This document shows, piece after piece, positions 46,005-58,000 of a stretch of DNA of 64,000 nucleotides. The notes under the pieces were generated by a model. It made no database searches, was not told where the DNA came from, and saw only the letters and a program-made list of their open reading frames with translations. The stretch lies in the NCBI RefSeq assembly GCF_032854445.1, contig NC_088300.1:49200984-49264983 (forward strand). Reading direction: 5' to 3'. A program made the translations under genes and the position numbers. Position 1 is the stretch's first letter. Each line of letters begins with the position of its first letter. The stretch is from Liolophura sinensis (taxonomy: Eukaryota > Mollusca > Polyplacophora > Chitonida > Chitonidae).

Positions 46005-49000
46005 CTGAAACAGACAAAAGCAATTTAATGGTAGTTCATCAAAATCCATTTAATTACAAAGATTTTTGGATTAAGAAACTAGGCACAGCCTGGAAGAAAC
46101 CAGAACACCTTAAGTATCTCCCATATTTCCTGACTTAAGGCCACAGTCAAGTTGGTATTGTACATAACAGCCTAGGCAACACCAATTTTATTATCTGTTT
46201 TACGAGCAAGCCAACACAAAAAATCCCAAAATGGACAAAAAAATAATACTGAAAATTCACCTTTTTATTTTGTGATGTTTTTATGATTTTCATGTTTTTC
46301 CAAGGGTTTCCGATCAAATAAAAAAGTGTTCAACACGAAAGCTTGGCCAAATCCACAAACTTGATGGTTTTCAAGTTCTATTTTTATGCCCTCCTCCAAC
46401 ATTGTAAAAAATTATTTCTGCACGTGAAACAGCCAATACATTTGAAAAGAGGCGGAAGTATCTTGGCAATAAATAAGGAAGTTATAGCGATGAATTTGGA
46501 AATGATAATTGTAGACATAATCCAAACCCTGTCACAACTGTGCTAAATACAACAGTAATTACTGGTAGTTGCAAATGCAAATGAGTCTAAATGCTGTTCA
46601 GTGAGTTCAAAATTACTTTAAATTGTAGAGTTTAAGTGGAGTTTTAATAAAGGTAGATATAAACATGCAGAACAAGGAAAACCACTACACATAACATAAT
46701 CATATCTGCAAAGGTCTTGACATGCATGTAGGGTCACTTACTTTGATTCTTCTAGCCAGGTGCTGTGATCAACAGGGGCCATAAAATTCACAAGCTTTTT
46801 GTGGACATCATATCTGAAGGACAAAAATACTATCTATTTGACAACAGCCAGCATTCAGGCATTATGGTGGGTGGAAACCAGGAGCCCAGAGTTAACCCAC
46901 AATGCTGGATGCTGCTAGTGGACCTTCCCACATTTCAAGTAATGATGACAAACAAATTAATTAGACATTCAAATGTTAACATGTTAAACTGGCAGAGTGT
47001 GCATTTTCTTTTTTTCTTTTTCAAATCACACATAAGAGTGTCACAAAAATTCATTAATAAATAATTATGACTTATGAATTGTGACTTTTGAACAAGTCCT
47101 TGTTTGACCAAAGAAGAAAAGAAGATTTAATTAGCAGAACATAAACCTAAACCACATATCGGCAACCTCATCTCAACACCCAGGGTTTATATCCTAAAAC
47201 TGAACTTTTAATTGCAGGGTTGCAGCCAACGGGTTTGTCTAACCTGAGTTTTCTCCCCTTGCTTGCTTTCGTGTCGACTTTCTTCTTCACTTTAGTCCTC
47301 AACCTTTGGATTTCAAGCCACTGCCTGTTTTCAGAGTAACAGAAGTTAGATGATTAACTCATTCGTTGTTTGCACTTCACTTAAAATACATTGGCTGAAA
47401 CAGACATATGCATAGCATATCCCAGTTACTCCATAAAATTACGCTGAACATGTCTGGTCACAACTTTTTTAGCTGTGGCAAGCAACTATACGTTACACTG
47501 TCTATCTGTTGGTTCGTTAGTAGGTCAAATTCTTAACATCTTTTCAAATGAGTCATTCACTTCATGAGGAACCACAGTCTAAGATGACCTCGACCTCATG
47601 TTTGTTTTAATCCTATCACGGCAGTATCTCCTTCCAGCATACCAGTGTCAAAAGACTGACAGTACTGCCTCACTTGAACACAATGCAAAAGACACCAGAC
47701 ATGAGCCTGTAACAGTATACCAGTACTAGGCTTATTCCACTTTTCACTCTCTTATACGCTCAATACTTTTATCATCTGACAATTGCTGTCTAGCAGGATT
47801 TAATTTTTTCCAATTTTAACGTACCAACAACTGCTAAGTCATAGAACAAAGCACCTCTATCTTTCAAATAAGGTTATGTTTCAAATAGAGTCATGAAACA
47901 TCCACTGTACTGTCATGGAAATGTAACTTGTTTGCGGATACATTACTGATGTCAAATTCTCAAATGTCCTACATGTACCTGCTCAATGTCACCGGGTCAC
48001 TAACGTCTGATGTTTTTCTCTCAATCAATTCCCGTAGAAGTTGGTGGTAAAAGTCATCATCATCAAATATTTCTTCATCATGTGTTTTGGTGGGGTTTTC
48101 TTTTGAGACTTGATTCTTCAAAACAATGACACAGAGTTTCAGTCAATTCAACAAAATCTCTGAAAAACTGAAATATAACACACCATCTTGTACTCCACAG
48201 AGTACTCAATGACAGATCGATGTAACATATAAAGCAAGTCTACAGTGTACTGTAAACTGAATTACAAATAACATGTGCTGATCATTTTTAACAGGTTATG
48301 TTAACTTGTGCTATGAACTGTGCAGGACATTCAAGGATGAAACAAATTTATCATTAATAACTGAAATCTCTAAAAGAATCAACGCTGATTGGCTCACAGA
48401 GACTTATGATTAAATGTACTTCAGCTAAAGCCTGCAGCATTGGTCAGAACTGAATAACTACAAAATATGGATACCTAAAATTTAGCTCAAAGTTTGTTTA
48501 GCCTGCGCTTTCCCATCTCTCAACCAGCCAATCAGTGACGATTCTGCATTTCTCTAAATGCTAAATTTTAGCCTACAGGAATATCTGCCTCTGTACTCGT
48601 CTCCATGACAGAATCATTCTCCACCTTCTCTTCTTTTCCCAAGATTTTATACACACTTCTCTTCAATTGTGTTCTTTTAATGAGGCGGTCCTTATCAGCC
48701 ATTATCTGGAAATTCAAAAGAACTTCATTAAGAATTCACATCTGACTAATACAGATTAGTTTTAGACACAATGACAGATGACAAATGTGAAAAGAAGATT
48801 CAAATGGCAACCACCCATTCATAAAATGAACTACCACTAAGTGTATACAGTGTGTCTAAAATCTTATAATGGCCTGAAAAACGTTGCAGGACAACAATCT
48901 CAGCTTGAACAAGTCATTCGGGATTATCTATCAATAAAGGAATTAATACGTGCATTTATCTGTATGTATATATGTCCTCCGAGTTTTATAACAACTGGTT

Positions 49001-52000
49001 CGTCCAATTTACTTCACACTTGCCGAAAAAACAAGAAAAGGTGTTGAAAAATTACATACATGTATCTAAGTTAGGTAATGATGATGTCACAAACATTTTG
49101 AACAGGCACGGCCTTCAACAGACTGGGTTTGTGCACAGACATTTACCTTAAATGATTTTAAATTTTGACCAAAAACATACATCTTTAGAGGCAAAAAAAG
49201 TCAAAAAATGTTACCTTTGGTGCAAAAACTTACAATTTGGTTGTTCCATATCATCCTACTTTACAAAAAAAATCCCCCAAAAAACACTTTTTTAAAACAA
49301 AAAGAATTATCAGAACAAGTAAAAATGAGCAACTAAGTCATGGGCGAAAATTTTGGTCATTTAGGGAAGATACATACATACCTTAGATATCCAAATTGGG
49401 ATAGTGACAGAAAGTATTTCATATAAGGAGGCATCAGTGCATAAATTACATGTGTAACTATGGTAACGAAGATGTATCATATCTTTTCAACAGGCACTGC
49501 TAGTGTAACACATGTTGTTGTTTTACCTCAGCTACTGTGAGAATTGTAGCCCTTTGCAAATTTTGCCAAAAACAGAATGGCGCAGAAATTCAACTTGTGT
49601 GTTATTTATAATTAAAAATTTAATTTATTAATATTATGAAGTCAATTTATATCATCATGGATTCTACTAATCCACTAAGTTTTGAGAAACAGGCCCCAGG
49701 CAATTTCATGATTGACTCATCAGACATATGAGATACACATATATAAATGCATGTTCCAAATTCTATGCTTTGCCATATTCAGTTTAAACAGGTTATTCTC
49801 GCATCCACAAATACAAAAAGAGCATTTTGAACTTGTGATGGGGTGGGTAGCAGAACAGGGGTACTCTTCACTGCTTGCTTTTCTCTACCCACCAAGTTAC
49901 TGTAGGTGCGAACTTAATCCTCAGGGTGGAGCTTTAACCAAGAGGCTCTGATAGACACCATGATAAACCCTGTTGTCTCTAACATGTGGAAGTAATGCCA
50001 ATAATACTGAGCTTTCACGACAAGGCTTTCTACATATAACTATACCCAAGTGACAGAAAACAGAAACTTCAGAAGTTTATATATTCATTTATTTGATAGG
50101 TGTTTTATGCCGCACTCAAGAGTATTTCAACTATACAACGCCGACCAGCCCCTGTATGGATTATTACTATTTAACTTAGGTAATACTTAGGGACTATCAG
50201 AAGTAAGCATTAACAAAAATAAAAACATAAGCAGCAGGTTATCTACACAAAAATAAGTGATTGTTAGAATCTCGTTGTTAAAATGAAAGTTCGATGGGTA
50301 TTATTCATGCTGGAGACACCTGGGCATAGAAAGTTTGATGTGTATCATTCAAGCTGGAGACACCTGGGCATAGAAAGTTTGATGTGTATCATTCATGCTA
50401 GAGACACCAGGACCCATATTTATCAAGCATCTTACCGCTTGGGTCATAAAGTACAAGTGCCTATAAATCAAACTCAGAACAAGAAAGAACTAAAAGACTA
50501 AGTGTACCTGTTTTAAACATCCTAGAGCAAAACAGTTTAACTGTAGCTGTGTTAGAATTTTTGACTTAAAACATTTGCTAAATACAGGCCCAGTGCTGAC
50601 TTTTCAACAGTATACCCCTGCTGATATATTGTCCAAGTTACTTCCATAGCTGCCAGTGTCAATGCATACCACTGCTGATATATTGTCCAAATTACTTCCA
50701 CGGCTGCCAGTGCAAATGCATAACACTGCTGATATATTGTCCAAGTTACTACCATGGCTGCCAGTGACAATGCATACCACAGCTGATATATTGTCCAAGT
50801 TAATTCCACGGCTGCCAGTGCCAATGCATACCACTGCTGATATACTGTCCAAGTTACTACCATGCCTGCCAGTGCCAATGCATACCACTGCTGATATACT
50901 GTCCAAGTTACTACCATGGCTGCCAGTGCCAATGCATACCACAGCTGATATACTGTCCAAGTTACTACCATGGCTGCCAGTGCCAATGCATACCACAGCT
51001 GATATACTGTCCAAGTTACTACCATGGCTGCCAGTGCCAACGCCAATGCATACCACTGCTGATATATTGTTCAAGTTACTACCATGGCTGCCAGTACCAA
51101 CGCCAGTGCATAACACTGCTGATATACTGTGCAAGTTACTACCATGGCTGCCAGTGCCAACGCCAATGCATACCACTGCTGCATTCCTTAATAGCAGGGT
51201 AAGAGCTACATGCGTATGTAAAGTTTAGAAAATTTTAATCAAGGAAATAAAACACAAAAGTAAAAAGGCTACACGAATGGGAGTAAAAAAGAAGAAGATA
51301 GGTTTTAATTAATCTCTGGGTCATTAAAACAGTGTTTCTAAATAGTGAAAAGTAGAGAAAATGTTTGCTGTTATTTTTTTCGAACTTGCCTGTTCAATTT
51401 GCTTCAAGGCGGAGAGTTCAAAAGCACCAAACGATTTGCTTTTCAATTTCCCAGTGGCCAGTCTTGTTTTGTCACTCCACTTTTGAATGGTGGTGTTTCT
51501 GAAAGGGCAAATCAACAGGATAATGAGATTAAAACACAGACATTCTGATTTCAAATTAGGTTTGAAAAAAACTATGAAAAGACAGATGCATAAGCACTGA
51601 CAAAATAATGACAATAATGTACCCCTTGAAATTTGATTTTTAAGAATGTTTAGTAATTTCTTCTAGGTAGAGTAAACATTTTGACAATCAAATTAGAACT
51701 TTCCTCACAAACTAAAATAAAAGCATATGCATTTCCGGATAGGCATTTCAACATTATGCCATTTTGATAAATGTCCAGGAATTAAGAGCATCTGTCAGCA
51801 TCTGTTGAGGGGACAATGTGAACCTTAAAACAAATATAAATTAGTTCTGGTGTGTGAAAATATAGTTAAGAGGCGCGGATTACCAAGGAGAACATACAGT
51901 ACCCTAATTCCTCAATCATTTGGAAAATATTACAACTTTCAGTGCAATTTAGGCACCTCTTTCATTTTACTTTATAGGCAAACTACATTAGGTGTATTTT

Positions 52001-55000
52001 TACGGGCTTCACACAAAGTATAATTTTATTAGTGTACACAGAACAATGTCCTCAGAATATGCTTAAATAAATACATTGCAAATATGCGAAAAGCTTGAGT
52101 AATTACAGCATGTGTATTACCTGAAGGCTTGAAAATCAGCGTGTCGCTTTGCCAGGAACTCTGGGTAATCTTCCATGGTTAACTTTCGTTTCAGGTACTT
52201 TGGTATGACAGACTCAGATTTCAAAGTACTGGTACACTTTTCCTCTGTTTCAGATTCACTTGTTATCTCTTCATCATCAGAATCTATTTTGGGTGGAGCA
52301 GAACTGAAAGCATGCAAAATGAACTAATTCATACTTCATGCAAAAAAATAATGGATCTTTAGACGAGGACTTCAAAGGTAAACTGTCACGGAATAGCACA
52401 CCAAATTATAGAACTTAACTTTTATCTTAAACTATGGCCATCTAAAGATATGTATGTGTAAAAGTTGAAGAGTTAAAGGAATGTGACTTTTATAAACTAC
52501 TTTCTTCCAGTATCAATCCAGAATTTGTTTATTTATTTGATTGGTGTTTTACGCCTTATTCAAGAATATTTCGCTTCTACGATGACGGCCAGCATTATGG
52601 TGGAAGGAGACCAACCAGTGCCCCGGGGAAACCCGGGACCATCCACAGGCTGCTAGCAGACCTTCCCACGTAATACCAGAGAGGAAGCCAGCATAAGCTG
52701 GACTTGAACTCGCAGTGACTGCATTGGTGAGAGGCTCCTGGGTCATTACACTGCACTAGCACGCTAACCAACTGAGCCACGGAGGCCCAGTATCAATCCA
52801 GAAGATCACTGCCATTACAATATTTCGTATCATTACACCCCCAAATATTTCCCTGAAATTTCATATGTTCAAAACAAATTTTGTAAATATTAATAATCCT
52901 TGAGAGATCTGAAATTGAGAATGATGTTATAAGTAATGAATGAGTGAATGATTGTGGCCTGATGACACATCGGTAATATTTTAGCCATATTCTGGTTATG
53001 TACAAATAAATAACAAATAACAGAGTAATTTATTTATTTATTTGATTAGAGTTTTATGCCGTACTCAAGAATATATCACTTATATGACCCACAAACCATC
53101 TGCAGGTTGCTGGGAGACAATAACAAAGTAATGACTCTGATTAGAATAAGGATGAACTTAGTACTACAGCCCCACCTCCTGATGTCTTTCTGACCAGTCA
53201 CAATAAACTTGGTCTCGGGATTCTGTACCAACAACAAAGTCTGAAGTTCTATAAGGTTATCCAGGAGAGTCTTAACAGCAAGTCGACCTAAAAAACATGA
53301 AAGAGGCCATACATCAATTCAGCAACTTAGTCAACGTTGAGTACATTGTATTTTTTTATTCACTGATTGGTGTTTTATGTCCTATTCAAGAATGTTTCAC
53401 TCATATGTCAGCGGGCCAGGATTACAGTGGGAAGAGACCGAGCATAGCCCGTTTATGAGTACACAGTAAATTCTAACCTTAACAAAACACACAGGTGTGC
53501 TCATGAACATTTCATAATGTCCACAACCAAGCTGTCAGGCCCATATCAAGAAAAACATCAGAGGTTCTGAACCCAAACTTTAATGGTGACATTGTGACTG
53601 TGCATGAAGAAATTTTAAACATGCAACTCAAAATGCTTTCCCAGAGCTTTTAAGTCTGTGCATGGAAGAAATTTGTATGAAAACATACCTTAATATGCGG
53701 ACCTTTTGAACCAGCTGGAATCAAGCCACAGACTGTAAAATTTATTATCTAAACTTAAAGCGGTGCCGCAGTGGTGGGGTGGGTGACTGTTTTCTCGCCT
53801 TGACCGATGGCTAGACAAACATCGCCACGGAGTGCAGTGCACATGCTTGGCGAGATGAAAGTAGTCCGGAGGATACAGGCGTAAAGAATTCCAGACAACA
53901 CCTTTATCTTTATCCATGAATTAGAATGAAGTAACAAGCCACAGTTGTTTACAATCCTGTCAATTCTCAAACTGTCTCAAAGCATGTTCTTGTCAAACTG
54001 GCCAGCTAATAGCCGCTTCCCCAGCTGTCAGCTACACTGCAGAAGTGAATGCATTATACAGGGAACAGTGTTGTTTGTTCTCAGTCCCATAAATAAATGT
54101 AACAAATCAGCATGAAAATGTATTTCAGCGATAAAGACCTGACTGTCATGTAACTTCATCAAAACCATCATATTTTTGTTTAATTTACTTGGTAGTTTTA
54201 ATATAGCTTGTTTAGCTTGGGTGGCCTACAATCTGGGAGCCCAAACGTTTTCCAGAACCAAAATGACTCCAGATATCGCCTTGGCTGTCAATGACTAGAT
54301 AAAGGTGAATGTATACAGATTCGTGGTATTTCAAGCTATTAGTTTTTATATTCTCTTCACTTCTTCTCCGCACCACTCTGGCTATTGTTATTGGCAACTT
54401 AAAGTCAGAATCCTTCAGCCATCATGGAATTCTACACACACACATGTACAGCCCAGACAAGCAATGGCTGACACACAGCCTGTCAACCACAAACGTCTAT
54501 GTCCCAAGGACTAAATTCCACGGGGGAGCAAAAAGTTGTTTTCGAATTACATGTAGCATTGTACAGGTATTTCATGGTTTATAGGATACATTTGTCTTTC
54601 TCAATACGGAGTATATGATCTATACTAAACCATATATTTATAAAAAGCTCCTCAGCAATCATAAAAATGGCTTTAAACTACAGTTTTCCTTGGGCCCCAC
54701 TGGTCAGTCCACAAATTATATAGCCTGCTGTGGTGACATCAACAGTGATACTTGTCAAAATAACTTTGTTAGGAGGAGGGATGGAACTGGGGGGCACCAA
54801 GTTAATCCTGCCTCCATCAGTGATGTCATTTCTGAATATTTCCGACATTCAATGTTTTAATAGAGGGGCTATTATGTTTATGGCACATCTTTCGTCATTT
54901 TCCTTAAACTCATACTTTTTCATGTATTTCTTAACAGAACTAATCAATTAAAACTCACTCTGTCTTGATGCTTCAGTAAAGTTGTCTCCCCCTTCCTGCT

Positions 55001-58000
55001 CAAACATCTGCCAAGTGTCTGGCTGGGGCAGCTGATTTACTAAGGTCACAGCCTTCTGGAGTTTGATTCGACCCTCTAACAGGCTGTCCCATAAACCTAT
55101 TAAAGTTAGTAACAACTTTTATGAAGAGTGAAATCATTTGATGCGAAACTTTCATATATTTCAAATAAGGTATAACGTAAAGGTGACAGTCAAACATATT
55201 TCACAATTTAAAAAATTAGCATGACATGTACAGGTGAACAAACATGTTGTCATGTCTTAAACCGAACACGGTCCATCTACATAGAGCTAACAACAAAGTT
55301 TTCTTAAATTCAGTATACTTACTAATTTGATGTTTCACAGCTTTTCCTTTTTCAATTTCCTCTGATATGTCAGATTTCAAAAAACTGGAGATATCTAAAA
55401 CAAGTGAAATTTACAGAAATAATTGCATGTTAGAGTCAAGCGCCAAACAGTAATCTACTTCAGTGAAGTTTCAGGGTATGAGAGCTATGTACTGGAGAAT
55501 TTCTCTACCAAAACGGTATCCTGAGTTCAGGCATGTACAGATGAGACTGTCACGGTCAAATACACAGAAAAGCGCCTATGCATGGCACTCTGTGGCTTTG
55601 TGGTTAGCCTACAGGGGTTCAGGGTGCTCGGTTTCTTCCCATCATAATGCTGGTCACCACAGTGTAAGTGAAATATTCTTTAGTATGTCATAAAACACCA
55701 ATCAAATAAATAAATCATTCACGTCATTTTACGGAGGACCTATGGGACAGTTATCTCCCTTGGAAGCCCTATCACTTGTCCGAATCAAGATGTCATTCGT
55801 ACATCTTGCTAGTCTCTAAATGATGACAAACTTCCAATTACACATAAAAGACACAAATTGGAATGATATAACAAATAATGTGCTATATAATGCCATATCG
55901 CGTGTAGCATTGTGCACTAATGATAATTACACAATCACTCTATCATAACCTTGGCAGAATCACATAACCCTGGCAGGTTCAAATATACATCTACATCTGG
56001 ATACTACATCTTGTAACTAGTGACAAAGATTTAACTATTAAACAGACCTGAATTGTCAGCTTACCTTCTTTGCCTTCTTCCTTGTCATCGTTCTCCACAC
56101 CACTGTCTCCCTCTGAGCCATCATCCAGGCTGTCATCATCCTCAGTGTCATCACCACCATCACTCTCATCCATGTCATCAGACATATCTCCATATTGACC
56201 AAAGTCACCGTTATCGTCATACCTGATCAACATGAACAACAGATTTATTTAGTTTTATCCACAGTACCCTAGAAAATTACACTTTCATAATGTATGATGA
56301 CGATCAGGATTGAATTGTCGAGGATGTCTGATAAATGAAAAACTCGTGAGTTTAAGCATGATGGATCATTAGAAGGTGGTGACCAACTACCTGCAGCCCT
56401 TACTTCTCTAGAAAATGGAGCAGGTAGCCACCTACTTTGACCACTGCTCCTATTTTACTTCATTAATTTTCTGTCAAGTAGCTATCTACATTTACAGGGT
56501 AATCTTCTCATCCAAAAAATAATGAAAGCCCTGTAATAAAAAAGCATCAAAACATGAGTGGAAAGGCAATGAGCAAACACAAAAGTGCACTGACCACTGA
56601 GATGTATTATGAACTGTTCTAAACTCACTGAAACTCTTTCCCCTCTTTGCCCAAGGCAGTTTTTAACTCCAACTGCTTCTTGAAGGTTGAGATATCCACA
56701 TCGTCATCTTCCTGTGAAGAGTTTCCTTGCTCAGAGGAGCTCTCCTCACTTTTATCTTCTTCATCTGTGTGATCCTCATGAAAGGAACTCCTCCTTCTCA
56801 AGTCAAAATCAACTGAGGCTAAAACAATTGTAATAATTTTTGTGAAGCCCTGAAACTGGCCAATCCAACAAATGTCTTCAAAATCAGATTAAAAATGAGC
56901 CTAAATTGCACTGAAAGTTGCTCTTTCATATGCAAAAAGGTTAAACAATTAGGGTATGGTAATTCTTTGCAATCTGATTGTCAATTGTATATTCATAATT
57001 ACTTTCTCCACATGTTCATCAGTACAGTACTGTTGTCATTTCATGCATTACTATTGCAAATCTTTTAACACACATTACAAGTAAACAATTCTATTCTCAC
57101 CTATCATGCCAAAATTTAACTGACAATGAAAATGATGTTAAAACTGAACATTTTCTTCAAAGTGACACAGTGCTGTGTCGCTTCCATCTTTGACAACCTC
57201 TACACATCTATATTAATTCTTGAAGAAAAATCTTACCTGATGACAAATCTCCATTCTCTTCAGCCAGAGATTTTCTGGATGCCTTTCTCCCTTGGTACTT
57301 GACATCTGAATCTGATAGGAGATGGACTGCTTGACGTCTTAGTCTACTGGGATCTACATCCTCAGACTGGAGCTCTGTTGTATTGATGTACTGAGAACTG
57401 ATCTGATTAGAGAGACCTGAAAAAAACCCACAAACAAATGCAAATTGAAAATATGCAAATTTTAAACCATTTTACATGACCATTTTCTACACCATGGTGA
57501 TAATACCAGTAGTCAAAAATATTTGATTTTTGATCATTTTTGGTTTTTATGGCTTACTCAACAATATTATTTCACTTATATCACATTGGCCAAGATTACA
57601 GACAGAGAAATCAGGACTATTAGGATTATTTCATTAGTTGATAATTTGGGGGTTTTTGGGCATACTCAAGAATATTATTTCTACTGACATGACGTCAGTC
57701 AAGACATACGGACATCGAAAATCACGACTTCTTACCAGCTACTTGACAACTGTTTTAACCTAAAGCTACAGACAACCAAACCAAGAGGATCTGGATTTGA
57801 ACCAACAACCTCAATGGTCACAGGTTAGAGGACATGGCAAAGGATTGGTCTAATGTCACACATAACACTAAAAATTTTACAGTTTCAGTTTCACGTGCAA
57901 AACTAGTCAATTTAGACGGAGTACTTTAATTTGTGACATTCATTGTAACACCGAATTCACACCTGCGTCTCAAAAACTTTTCCAAAAGTCAACTCAATGA

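Noticed and set aside
50604-51228. 190-codon frames on both strands within AATF intron 9
   Set aside because: Direct result of a 54-bp unit (multiple of 3); no start context, splice link or domain. Kept only as a low-interest observation.
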